From contig VZTI01003366.1 in the NCBI GenBank assembly GCA_013397865.1, positions 916,513 through 980,512 on the forward strand: a DNA stretch of 64,000 nucleotides, read 5' to 3'. This DNA is from Struthidea cinerea (taxonomy: Eukaryota > Chordata > Aves > Passeriformes > Corcoracidae). The notes below the pieces were generated by a model. That model did no database searches. It was not told the DNA's origin and was given only the letters and a program-made list of their open reading frames with translations. The stretch's first letter is position 1. Every line of letters begins with the position of its first letter. Made by a program: the position numbers and the translations under genes. Positions 49,560-62,182 of the stretch are shown here, in pieces.

Positions 49560-49576
49560 TTTTTTTTTTTTTTTTT
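49560..49576. repeat. (T)17 run
   Basis: Seventeen T. A ten-T run followed by six A sits just upstream (49533-49548). Simple sequence. Confidence 0.9.
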
Positions 49577-52500
49577 AAACAAGTTTTCATATAATTAGAA
49601 GAACATCCATTCTGTGGGTTTGGGTTTCTTTCCAAGGCAAGACTACAGCTCTTGTACTCAGGTGCACTAGCAGAGAGCAGGATTTGAGGAAAAGCTGCTG
49701 CTAAGTCAGGCAGACTTCACGTCCTTGCAGCATCTGTATGTGTGTGACCCAGTTCTGCATCTTCAGTCAAGATGTGAATCTGTCCACTCCAATCCCACGC
49801 TCCAAATCCAGTCTGTGGTATTCTGGCAGAAGGAAGCTGATCTCACACATCTCCTTGTACACCATATTTTTGAAGTCACTGCTTAAACTGAAGTGCTTTG
49901 GACTTCTGCCTGAGGCTACTGAAAAGAAGAGCAGATAGGAGACCTTATTCCACACTGGTTCAGTTTTCTGCTGACAGGACATGTGGCCCATTAGATGTAT
50001 AGGATCACTGTCATCTTCTGGGTGGCCCATATGCTGGGGTGGGAGGAAGATGGGATAAGAGAGAAAGAGATGTTTGTGTGTGGTGTGGGTTTTTTGTTCT
50101 GCTCCTTGGCTTTTAAACTGAAGTGTGGGGACAGGGCGCAGCATTAGGGAAAAGAATATGTTTGTGTTCTTTGTTGTTCCCACTTCAGCATCGGTGCTGC
50201 AGAGAGCCTTGTGTCCAGGAGAGAGGGCAGGGAGACTGGGTGCAGGGAGGGCTGGAAAAATGAGGTGTGGCTTGAGCACAGCCACGGCAGAACAGCTTGA
50301 ACCCTGCAAATGCCTCAGAGAGTCTCCAGCCGAGCACCGAGAAAGCACTTGGTACCTTAGGGGATATAATGGCATTTCTCTTGGTTTTAAGGAATTCTCT
50401 ATTCTCCATCTGCTCCTGTTCTGCCTCCCTCTTCTGTCTGTCGGTGGCAGATGGCATTAACGCTGCCTGCGTGGGTTCTTCCTCTCTTGCACAGAGAGTA
50501 CTGGTATTTTGATTTTGGCATGCTAGATAAGGAAGGTGAGAAGTGCATTTGGGAGCTGGAGCAGAGGGTGATGATCCTCAGCCACTGCAAGAATCTGTAC
50601 GTGGCACAGATGGGTCTGCTGGCTGGGAGGAGCAGATAAAAATCTTCCCTGAGCATTTTGGATAACTTAGGCTGGTGAGCGCTTGAATCTCTCTCCTGAG
50701 ATTCTGGAAAGCTGGATGTAGGGTGTGTATCCTTAGCCTGCTGAGAGCACTCACGCCTAAAATAGCGCTCCCTAAGTGCCTCCAGCTGTGTGTGTGGCTT
50801 CACACCTGTCCCCTTCTAGCTGGCCTGTGTCCAGGCTGCGTGACAGGACAAATCCTCTCCAGCTCACTCTTGATGTCGTGGCTCACCTAACCAGAGATGG
50901 CTGGAAGCATTACTTGCAGAGGTGTCCAGCAGGAGTTACAAAGTATGCACCGATTATTGGCCATCTCTGCCTGGACACACCAGTGCTGCTGAGTGTTCTG
51001 TGCTTGGCAGTGTGGCTGCTTCACAGTTGGGACTCGACTCTTGTTCCATTTTTTGAGCCACACATGAATCCCAGCATATGTACATACCTGTGAGTTTCCA
51101 AGTGCAACGTCTGGGGCTTTTCTGCCCTCCTCCTTGGCAGTGCTGGAGGCTGGTTTTTTCCTCAGAGGGGTGATGCTCTCAGTTTGTACAGCTGTAGATG
51201 TGGATTAGCATTCAGATATTCTAGGCACTTCCCAGCAAAACTTGGAACTGCTACAAAACTGTATGTGCAGGGGCTGTACCAGAGTGATCATGTGGGAAAC
51301 AATCCTCACTTGCCATGTGGAAAGAGTTAAATGTGAGCTGTGGCTGCCAGAACAAAAACTAAACAGTCCTGGATACTTTTGGGTCTGCGAATGGGATTAA
51401 AATGGGTTTTTACAGAAGTAAACAGGGTGGAAAATTGGGCCTAAGTTTTCTTTGCGTTTGTACTTTTAGAAAGGATGAAGGACTGGATGAGGCTGTGAAA
51501 ATGCAGCTGTGAGCGTGTCACTGTGCAGTTTGTCAAGCACACGATCCTCTGGCCCCGCTCCTCCGTTCCAACTCAGGAAAGGGCTCCCTGGTTGTGGATT
51601 TCTCCCCTGCAGGAGTGAGTTATCCAGATGATGAATTTCTGAGGCACGCTTGAGTCACGTGAAAGCCAGATGTGAACATTTTCCAAGCAGTGTGTGTGGG
51701 TCTAGCGTACGCCAGGCTACGTGGCAAGTGGACGTGGTCTGAAGTTGGTCTGCGGCGTGGTGGTGCCGGGGAGGCGAGGATCCCCAGCAGCTCCCAGTGG
51801 GATCATTTCTGCCAGGGAAAGAGGAGGATGCTGGCTGTGCTCATCACTGCAGCTCAGCACCTCTACCCCCACCCCCCACACTGACAAGCCCTCCCCAGGC
51901 TGTTTGTGATGAACTTGGTGAATAGGACTAAAATTAAAGGCCTTATTTAATGCCTGCTGCCAATCCTCTTAGACACTTCAGCTGGATTTGCATGTTTGAT
52001 AATCTGCTAGTCAAATATTTTTTTCAAGATACAGCCCTCTTGAACAGATGGCATGGGGAGTGGAGGTGACGTTCAGCTTCAAGTGTACAGAAGAGGAGAT
52101 AACTCTGCAGGGATGAGAGGTTTACTTTAAAATGTGGTCTCCTATTGGGGAAAAAAATAATATATGTGTATTCCTGCGAGGGCTATCTTAAAACGCTTGC
52201 TTTAAACACGATGCATCAGCATCCCACAGACATAAGAGCAAGGAAAGCTTATTTAAGCTACCCTGGTGTGGGACAGCTGCTTGCCTACCAATTACAGTAA
52301 CAAATGAATCTGTCGTTGTGGTACCTAAGAAGTGTAATGCCTGACCAGGCCCACCCTGGGCCAGGCACCGGGCACAAATGTTGGTTTTGTTTAGGTCTTT
52401 CTGGAGCCTGGGGGGAGAAACATCGATGGTGCAGTTCAACAGGGTGCCCTGAACAGGACAGTGTGAGATAGGTTACAAGTGTTTGATCTTTCTGTGCCAT

Positions 52501-55383
52501 CCTCCCATTTCTCTGACTATCCGTTGTTCTCTGCCTAGTTGAATGAATTAATTGTGTGAGCCAAGAATGTGTGGCAATGGTTCCAGTTCGGATGAAGGCT
52601 CATCTGCATTTTTCCTCTTTCCAGCCATGTTGTAAAACTACTCATAGACTCTGTATCAGAGTAATTCTCTGGTAAAAGTACTTCAATTTCTGGGGGAGCT
52701 TAGCAACACCAACTATTTCTGTCTTCCGCCCCTAGTCCAGTACTGTTGCATTTTACTGCCTTCCCATTTAACCAAAGTGTCAAGCCCCAGCGGAAAGGAC
52801 TAGAGGAGAGAAACCGGGAGACAGGCTGACAAAGGATGGTCAACAGGTCTGGGGGATGCTCACAAGGGTATGAGCATGGTGCACTGTCTGCAGATGGAAG
52901 CAGAAACAAGCCCCACAGTTTTGGAGTTCCTCACTGAGCTTTCTGCTCTTGACTGGCCAGCCTGACCTTGTCAGGAGGAGAAGGAGGAAGGAGGTTGTTC
53001 CTTTGCTTGTCTGAGGAGTGCAGAAAGGAAGCAAGGAGGGAAAAAGTGGAGGCAAAATCCCAGCACGACTGAGTAGACTGAGCCTGGCTCTTGGGTTCTT
53101 TACCTGCTTGGGGCAGTAAGGTGTCCCACCTGAGCCCCCAGGACAACAACATAGTGCTTGATTTATATCAACTCCTTGGCAGGCTTGTCTTCCAAAATGT
53201 AAACTGAAATACAGGCTTAACTTCTGTTTTCTGTTCTGCTATATGTGATGAACATTGCAGCCAACAAGGCTCTAGGCCAGTTCTAAGAAGTGGACACGTC
53301 TAAGGAACAGTGTGGTCAGCCACTTCTTGCTGACTTGTCAGACACCACTGTTGGGACGAGAACACGCCCATTCTTCAGCAGAAGCATTTATTTCCCCCAG
53401 TTCCAGTCTGAGGAATCACTGATTGTATTGCTAATTTTCTTTTCACCCCTCCAATTAAGACAGGAAGGGTGTAAGTCTAAGAAATGAGTCTGCAAAATGC
53501 TCAGCTGCACTCATGGAACAGATCACTGTTCGAAACAGACCAGATGTCAGTATCTCTTCAGCACGGCCACTTGTTCTTATAGTCCTTCTTTCAGTAATTT
53601 AAGTTGCACCTTAACAGCTGGGAGATTTTGGTATTCCCAGTTGATGTTAAAGGTAGGGCTTCATGAGAACAAAATAGTTTGGTTAGTTAAATGGCCCTGG
53701 GACTGTTATTTCCTATGGAAGGCAACTTCCAAAGAACAGGCCATACCTGTATAATTAAACTCTTTGCCCTCCAAAGCAAGGTAGCCACATCCAGATCACT
53801 TGTATGGACCTGTCTTTGGCCCTTGCTAATGTCTCAGCTATGCACAGAAATCATTTGGGGCAAGGGTTACGTGGCCAGAACCACAACCGCGCTGAGACTC
53901 ATGACCAGTGTGATCCAATTCCCCAGAATTACTGCAGGACTGTTGTTGGGAAATATGTAGCTAAACACGTTAGACAGCTATAGAGACACTAGTTTTTAAA
54001 ACATCTTGTTATAATGGTCCCTGATAGCCCCAGCAACATGAAACCTGTGATTCTGTAGGAGAGTGTCCCTCCTGGTGCTGGCAGCAGTGTTAAATAATGG
54101 ATGCCGGGCTCAACACTGAACTGAAAGTTTCAGACAGCTTTACTAACAAAAAGAAACCTGCTGGTTTCTACAAAACAAATCAGTAGCTGCTGCTAAAATG
54201 CCTGTGGAGGAGCAGTTTCTCTGCACCTGCTGGGGCAGGGGCCCACTTGGATGTGCCGTACTGATGTGTACCATGAATGTAGCATCTGGATTTTGGTACC
54301 ATTGAGCTCATGCATTCGATTCTAGACTGACTCCAGCTATTGTAGGTTTTTGTGGAAGCTCGCCCTGCTCTAACTGTACTCAAGACAAATAGCCTGCTGC
54401 TAAAATGAGATGAGTGGAGCTGTATCACAAGCATAAAGCATTAGTCCCCAGCAGTCTGGCGCCTGTTCTCTTGCCGGTGGTGGGAGGAGCAGCAAACAAA
54501 CCAGTCTCACTGGCAGCAGAAAAGCTTCTGCTGAAATCTCGAATAATGTTTCATGTTCACCATAGCAACCAGCTTAATTTTGTCTTCAAAGCTTTTTGCC
54601 CCTTCAACTCCTCCCTTTTCTTTTGCACCTGAGGATCCTCCTTGACCTGAGGGTTGCCCAACTCTTGTCGTGGCAGCTTGGAAGCGATGGAATGGTGTTC
54701 AGGAGCCACTTCCAGTGACACGCCTGCTGTGCTGCTATTTCTGTGCAGTGTGGCTCTGAAGGAAAGCCTTCTCTGTGCTCTTCACAACTGCCTCAGCCTC
54801 GTGGCTTAGCTGTAATTTATGGACCCGTGTTCCTTTTGAGCTTTCTAAAATAATTCCGGTAGGAGGAGTTTGTTCTGGCTCCAGCTGAAGTCGGCAGCAG
54901 GGGCTGTGTGGGACTGGTGTTAAGAGCAGAATTGGGATGCCATTGCCCTAGGAGTGGCCTGCTTTGGGAAGGCAACTTTAATTTTCCTTCCAAATACTGA
55001 GATTTCCCCCCGTACTTCCAAGTCATCCGAGACCAGCCGGTGTTCAGCCGTGTGGCAGTGGGGGAGAGGAGTGGCAGGAAGCAAAGGTTTGTTCATTTAC
55101 CGTTACCAATCCCATTGGAAACCAGGTCCAAGCCCCATGTAGAATTCCAGTAAAACCCTGTCCTAAAGGGGAAACCTGGGGCTGTTCAAAGCTTGTGTTT
55201 TGTTGGCTCAGGCACAGCATGTTTCTGAGGCCTCTGACCTCCTCCCCGTACGCTGGCTCCCGCCGCGGCTCTTCGTTTGAGCTCTCTGTGAAGTGGAATC
55301 TATCACTAATGTCTGATATTTTTATTATTTGTAGGGGGGACTCTTAAAAGCTGGTAGCAATTAGAGCTTAAACGTCTTGGAAT
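49577..55383. other. Noncoding DNA, no gene recognised
   Basis: The 202-codon minus-strand frame at 49767-50375 is the longest here. It overlaps plus-strand frames, is rich in Ser, Leu, Pro and His, and has no recognised domain, so I treat it as chance. No RNA gene or repeat family was seen. Confidence 0.5.
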
Positions 55384-55399
55384 AAAAAAAAAAAAAAAA
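55384..55399. repeat. (A)16 run
   Basis: Sixteen consecutive A followed by TCCCC. No retrocopy body is recognisable upstream. Confidence 0.9.
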
Positions 55400-57678
55400 T
55401 CCCCAAGAAGGAAGTTTAATGCTAAGCAGATGTGCAGGAGCAGCTGAAATATGCTGGCTGTCTTCTGCTTCAGAAGCAACCTCATCCACTTCTAGCTGCT
55501 GTCAGGCTGGGGCAGCCGAGAAGTGCTGCTGCTTTTATGCTCCATCCTGGGCTGGGAAGCCCACACTGGTGACCTGTGGGATTGTTTACAGTTAATATTT
55601 ATATTGCCCTTCTATTCTGGCTTAAACCAATAGTTTTGACAAGGAGAAAAAATACTTTGTTTAAAAAGAAATTAAAAAAAAAATTATAATGTCTAACAGA
55701 ATTGGTTTATTTATGGTGAGATCTCACATGGATGTCTGTAGATACGGCTACTGTGGATCTAGGTTTAAGCTCTCTCTCTTCTTGGGCAGACAGATCCAGA
55801 GTAGCCCTAAACTTGTGTAAAGTGTAGCTTATTTCCTCTAACTTTGAGTGTTTCAGTCTTTTGCTGCAGCTTGGGTGGGGGCAAACTTTGAAATCTTCCC
55901 AGTTGCTCCTGCAATACATCATCTGCTTGATTTATCATTGTCGTACTCAGGTTCTTCTGTCTGGAAAAAGATCTGACAGCTGACAGAAGTTCATAATCGT
56001 GTTCTGAAGGCAGTGGAAGTCTATTCAAAAGCTAATAGACAAGTTGCTGACAACAACTCCTTCACACCCTTTCCCGTGCGTGCCCCAAGTCTGTAATAGA
56101 AACATGCTGTATATTCCCTCCATGAGCTGCAGCACAAGATACTCTGCCAGATTATTTCCTGTTGCACTCCTGATGTGGAGACTTTTTCATTTTTTCATAA
56201 ATGGTAGTCCAAAGTAAATTATTGTTATTTACCACTCTGTATTTTGTAGTATATTGTGACAGTGCTGCACATGGGTTTGGGAGTCAGACGGTTGAAAGAC
56301 TTCAGAATTTTCTCCAAGCTGCCACTGTAGAGAGTTTACTGTAAAGCAGGCAAAATACTGAATCCATTTGAATTGCAGTTTTGTTTTACACGATGAAAAC
56401 TGTGTCCCTAATTTAAAGAAAGGATTTCAAAAGCTCGCCATTCCCTTACTGCTGAGAAAGCAGCAATGTGTTTCTTGGACCTCTGGTTTCCACTGGGAAA
56501 GCTTGAAAGCTGTTTCTTAAGTTTTGTATCATGCTAGCAATTCCTCAGTTACACATGTACTGTGAATCTATTGCATTACTATCTATTAATCTTTTTACTG
56601 TCTTGGATATACTCTGCAGTTCAAAAAGACAACAACAAATAGACAAGGCCACCAGTATAGCCTGTTTTTCTCTCCAAGTGGTTGATGGGTGCATCTTCCC
56701 TGTTGTTAATCTGCTGGGTCTAGAGCAGGGTTCCCCACTGCAGATAAGTTTTTCAAATTGCATTTTGGAGTTGTTAGAATTTAGGAAATTCTTAGACTGT
56801 CATATAAACATCTCTTTCTACATGTATCTTCTCCCATGCAGGGAAAGAGTACAGCTGCCCTTCTGCTCCCTCATCCCACAGAAGGAGAATGTTTGTTATT
56901 TAGAAATGGGGGGAAATCTGCTAGCTTTCGAAACATGCTTTCAGGGTATTCAAGAAAAAAATTAACAGTTAACATTTGAAGATTATTCCCAAATTCCCAA
57001 GCCAAGTATTTCCACCTCATTTCATGGAGGGGGAGGGAAACCTTTTGACCTTGTTGGTAGCAACTCTTACCAGCTTCCTCCTTAACCTGATCTCTGTCTC
57101 ATTCATTGGTTAAAAAATGGAATTTCTAGTCATACTCTGAATGTACCTTTATTGGAGCTTTGTACTCTTTTCTGTGGAGCATTATTTGTCTATTGTTATT
57201 TTCCTTCATGCAATTCCAGGGTAACAAGATGCTTTAGAAACTTGTATGTGTTTGCTAAGCTCAGTCTCTGAGAGTTGCCTATGTGTCTTTTGGGTATCAT
57301 TAACAGCTGTAAAGTTAAATAGTTTTGTAAGTCTGAAGCTTAATAAGTCAAACTGTCTCTTGGTATGTGTTTTCTGAGCAATATATTGGGAATAAGCTCA
57401 GGGTATATCTTATTCTGAGAGCTCAAAATTGGTTCACCTACAGATCGGTTTCGTAAGTTCTGCAAATCCACTAAAACATAAAAATTAACTGGATGGTTCT
57501 TATGACTTGACCTTCCTCTGAGTCCCCATCATGCCAACACTACTCTTAAGAAAAACTTAATGTCTCTTTCAAAGCTGTCTTTACTAACTCAGACTTTCTG
57601 ATATGACTGGTTTTGACTGTTTTCTTGTGTCTCTAATTACTTTCTCTTTTCATGGCTGCCCTATGACTGGATTTCAAG
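55400..57678. other. Noncoding DNA, no gene recognised
   Basis: AT-rich sequence with no recognised exon or repeat. The 144-codon frame at 56531-56965 has no domain I can identify. Confidence 0.5.
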
Positions 57679-57726
57679 TTTGGATGTCCAGTTTGTCTGA
57701 GACTCCAAAAAAGAGTGTCGCTCCAG
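57679..57726 (+). other. Candidate 48-nt exon with internal ATG, unidentified
   Basis: A pyrimidine-rich region upstream ends in GGATTTCAAG at 57678, a weak acceptor because AAG replaces CAG. A good donor CAG|GTAAAT follows at 57726/57727. One frame has ATG at 57684 and reads MSSLSETPKKSVAP, a hydrophilic Ser/Thr/Lys peptide of the kind found in real proteins; another frame is also open. The ATG context is weak (T at -3, T at +4). It is not recognised and has no partner exon. Confidence 0.13.
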
Positions 57727-60700
57727 GTAAATTCTTGTGTCTTGGTGTTCTGCATGCTATTAAAAACAGAATTCTCTAGTTCAAGCTGTGTGTGGTTTTG
57801 GAGTTGTCTTGAATATGAGTCTCTGACAGTGGATACCCAGGATCTGTTGTTTGCTTGTGTATTGGTTTTTCATGCTGCCCGGTTTCTGGTAAGGAAGAGC
57901 TTTGCTGATGACTGTATCACCTTGATGTTGCTGCTATCAGGGGTTAGTAATTTGCAGGGTTTTATCTTCCTTGCCCAACTCAAAGCCACAGTCCAAGACA
58001 GCTTCCCCTCTTGTGGAGGGTTGAGCCTGGCCACAGCTAAGTACCTGCACAGCTGTGGTTTCACTATTCCATGTGGGAGAAACTTTATGGGTCAAGATAA
58101 GGCAGAGAAACGTGACTGTGTGCTCCCTATCCTTCTGAAATGCTCTTTTGCATTTCCCCAGTAAATAGAAAGGATTTCACATGAAAAAGATGAAACTCTG
58201 ATAAAGATACTAAATTTTCAAGGGAGCATCTGTCTCCTTGTTGCAGTGAGTCAGGAAGGAGGAGGAAGCAGTGGGAAACAACTTTGAGGTGAGGTGTCAG
58301 GGGCTAGGGAGCAGTAGTCCCATACAAGGCAAAACCTAAGTTTTAGAGTGTAAGGAATCAGGACTTCTGCTGAGTAACCAGCAGATTTCTTCTGCAAACG
58401 TTTGTCACTTGACATGGAATATCACAGGAGAGTCCTTTTCTCCTTCAGACTTTAGAAGGAGAGATCACAAGTGATAGATCCTGTGTCTGTACAGGATGCT
58501 GGGCTGGTCACTCAAGCAGTTAAGGCTACACACAGGTCTCAGGGCAAGGAAAGATGGAAACACTCCTGCTGATTTCTGTACCAGATTTGGTAAATATTCA
58601 AGTTCATGCCCTGTTAAAAGTATGTGAACAAAATCCTGCCATCCTCGGTGGATGAGTGCTTGCTTGTCTGAAGTTTTTAGTGAGCATGACTGCTGTGACT
58701 CCAGAAATGTTATCCTTGACAGAAGTTGAATATATCCTTGGGGGGCTCTGCCTCATCTTTGCAGAATAGGTCTAATTTGAGGGTGGTAACTGGATATAAA
58801 AGTGCAGAAATATCTGAAGTATTCAGTCACAGGAGCCTGCTGCTTCACAGGTCATGGGGGAGTTGAGACAGAAAAACAGAATGAGACTGAGCAGGAGAGA
58901 AACATGTTAAGGAGGAGACAGAAGAGGTGGTGTCCCTCAGGAAAAATGACAAGAACCCCTCAGATTACCTGGCTGGGAGGTGAAGTTGAGTTTCTTTGAC
59001 TCAGTAGATCTGTTGGGACTGTTTCATGTTGCCATATGTAAAATGGCAAACTGAATGCCAAGGGTTTTAGCCTTCTCTAAGGGCAAGGAAGCAAAATCTT
59101 TAACAGATACAATTTTTTTTCTGTTCTGCTTACTGCTTTTAGCTAAATGCATGTTGCTAGTTTGGCTAAAAAAAAAATCTGTGCATGATGAGAGTGCAAA
59201 TATAAGTGATTCATTGCATTGCATGGTGCTCGAGAAGGTTCATGTTGAAACATAGTGCTGCTCAAAAGTCTTACATACCGTTAGCAAGTTCATAGCTCCC
59301 CATGCTGCTCCAGTTCGTATGGCCTTTCAGTTTGCTTCTCATCCAAATGAATCCCCAGTTTCCAAAATAGCTGTTCTTCGGTCCAGATCTGCCATAGGTT
59401 GTATCCTGATGTGTCAAGCTGGTAGAGCAGACTTGAATTTGGATATGATCTTTACCTATGATTTATGTGTCCTAGCTAGGCTGTGGCTTGGAGATGAGAA
59501 CAGAAGCCAGTTTCATGCTGCCCAAGCTCTAGCTGAGGTTATGAACCTGCTGCATGAAGTGAAGACTCTAACCCAAGACTTGAAAAGTGTTTAATTTTGT
59601 ACTTGGGAAAAAGATGGGTGCCACACAGCCACATCCTGAGAGGTGCTGTGGTGGGGCACTAGTTTGGTCACCCTGACAGCTGTTAAACTCCTTGGCCGAT
59701 CTGCTTTGTGCCATGTGGAGGGATGGGAATGTGCAGTGCCACTGGGCAGGACTAGGGCAAATGCTAGAGTATATTGGTGACTTCAGCCTGGTGGAAGACC
59801 CAGTTTGGCAGCTGTGTGAAAGTCTCCAAACAGTTTAACAGATTTGTGTGCAAAATACTTAAGTATTCTTAACTGTTGCTACCTGTTACCTAGTTGGTTG
59901 GAATTGCTGTTCAGTGAGCCAACTTTCCAAGAAGGAGTGGAAAGACGACTCAACTTTTTACTTTCACCCTCCTGCCTCTAATTTTTCTTGGCTCTGTTTT
60001 AAAACCTAGCAGATCAAAAATAAAAAATAAAAATCCCGAGACTAATAGGCTCCACTTGGCAAAGGTCAGCACTGAATTTTTCTGTTGGTCAGGATTTTGT
60101 TGGAAATGGTGCTGAGGGCTTTAAAGAGCGGAGAACTGAACTGGAGCAGCCGCTTGACAGAGCGCCTGCCACTTACAGTGGGCCAGGCTCGTTCCTGAGG
60201 CGTTCCCCGTGGGGGCTGTGTTTTGCTGCTGGTTTTAGCTGTGCATCACACATACTCCAGTGCTGGAAGCCACAGTCTACCTTAAAGCTGCCACTTGTCC
60301 CAGACTCCTGAAGGCTTAGCCAGATCTTGGTTCTAGGAAGTGCTAAAAAATACTGCATGTGTCTTATGCTGAGGAATCCATCCAGGAACCCAGTTGATTT
60401 TCTACTGCATATTCTCTTCTTGGTGGCAATGTGTGCTGTTGGCATGGGCCCCTTACAGCTGTTTGTAGCAGCAACCCAGGGGGTTAGAAGGGACTTTGTG
60501 CAACTCATGGAGTTACCATCTAGACCAGATTTTGGCAAGTTTAGCCAAAAAGATAGCAAGAAAGGCTAGAGCTTTGGCTACTACTGCCCCATATACTGAA
60601 AGGCTTGCAGAGCACATGAGCACTGTGGAATTGAGGAAGGTGGAGGGATGCATGCTCACTTAGGGAAAATCTTCTTGTACATCAATCATGGCTGCTAACA

Positions 60701-62143
60701 TGGGGTGAGAGGGTTTGCATGATGACCTGGCCATTGCTGGGTGCATGATGCTCAATCTTGTTTTGTTCTCGGGCATTCTTTGGGATTTGGACGAGGTTTT
60801 AGGCCAAACTTCTCTGGCTTCGGGTCTTCTGCCATTACTTTAGGTGGTCAGATCCAAACCATTCCCTTTCTGCTTTCCACCCATCTCTATCTAATGGCAG
60901 GGTGTCACCTGCTTCTGACACCCTCGTCTGAAAATGCAAGAGAGTGTCTTTGTGCTTTGTAAAAGGGCTACCTGGCCAAGCTCAGGGAATAACTACAGAA
61001 ATCATAGTGTATTAATAACCCATTTGATAGACTTACCCAAACATTTATTTTTCATCTATAATTGGCAATAATCCAGACCTTGAGACTGGATTTGTACTGA
61101 ATTTCTGTAGTAACTTTGGGAGGTGATGAACTTTTGTCTCTGTCCCTAAAGCTTTGTGGCTCAGGGCTGCTACACCAAGAGCTTCTGAGCTCTGAAGCTA
61201 AACACTATTAGGATTGGGAGGATTGGTGTCTGGCAGGAGGGATGAAGATGAATCCCCTTCACCCACAGCTTGTGGCAATAGTGGTCTTACCTCCAGGAAT
61301 AATTGATGCATAAATACAGTCTGAATTTTGGTAAGTGGCAACGGGGCTGAAGTGTGACAGGCTGGAGTGCAGGAGTATCCAGGAGATGAGTCAAAGCCCC
61401 GATTGTTTAGGGCACATAAAGAATAAAAAAACCCAGAAGGACAAAAATCCAAACCACCAAGACAAAACAAAACCCCACGCACTGAATAGAAGCAAGATCC
61501 TAAACTGAGAAACACAGTTTTGATCGGAATCCATGTTGTCCCCATAGAGATTTGTAGCAGCCTTCATCAGTCTCATCTTGCTGCTTACTCTAGGAACTGG
61601 TTATTTTAGGGACTGCTTTTCCAACACTGCTGCGATGTGATGAACTCTTGTGTACTCTTGCATGCATTACATGGCAAAGTCTATTTTATCTTGTGTGAAA
61701 TACACACTTAGTCCAATTTTTAGGCAGACCTAAGCTCTCTATTTTAACACAGTTAAGGATAAATCATGGATGGAGGGCTCAAAGAAAACATGCAATTTTA
61801 ATGTTTATTTATTACAGTCATGTGATCCTTCTGATAAGAAAGAAAAGAGGTAAAGTTTTTAGGGGAAGGAATTCCATGTGTTTAGAACTGGGTGTATGAT
61901 TGCTGTAAGGGGTTAGACTGATCTAAGGATTTTAAGAGCAGGCTTGCTGCTAGTCTGGGTATTTTTTTTTCCCCTTTGTCCTTCTCCAAAAGGAGTTTTC
62001 CAGAGATACATAAAGGTTTACCCTTCAAGAACTGGCTTTAACAAGAAACCGCAGCTCTAAATCCAAGCTACCACAGTTACTCCTCCCTACACATGGAAAG
62101 GAGCTCTGACATTATCTGACGGAATGCCGGGACACTCGGGGCC
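57727..62143. other. Noncoding DNA, no gene recognised
   Basis: Frames at 57715-58164 and 59319-59594 run open for 149 and 91 codons without a recognised domain or splice context. A sequence near 60480-60530 faintly resembles the AAGGGACCT…CATCTAG part of avian CR1 but is too short to call. A C/A-rich tract lies at about 61425-61475. Confidence 0.5.
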
Positions 62144-62182
62144 GTGTCTGCCAGACACCCCTGCGTGCAGACCCTGCACGTG
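62144..62182. other. Two adjacent perfect hairpins ending in an E-box
   Basis: GTGTCTG (62144-62150) faces CAGACAC (62152-62158). Five bases later, CGTGCAG (62164-62170) faces CTGCACG (62174-62180), with a 3-base loop. The right arm runs into a canonical CACGTG E-box at 62177-62182. The block is locally CpG-enriched. A transcription-factor site cluster is possible, but function is not shown. Confidence 0.5.

Noticed and set aside
49767..50375. 202-codon minus-strand frame
   Set aside because: There is no recognised motif, it overlaps plus-strand frames, and its composition looks random. A long chance frame is expected in 64 kb.
60470..60540. Possible CR1 remnant (AGAAGGGACTTTG … CCATCTAGACCAG)
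   Set aside because: The resemblance covers only a few short words and could be coincidence.
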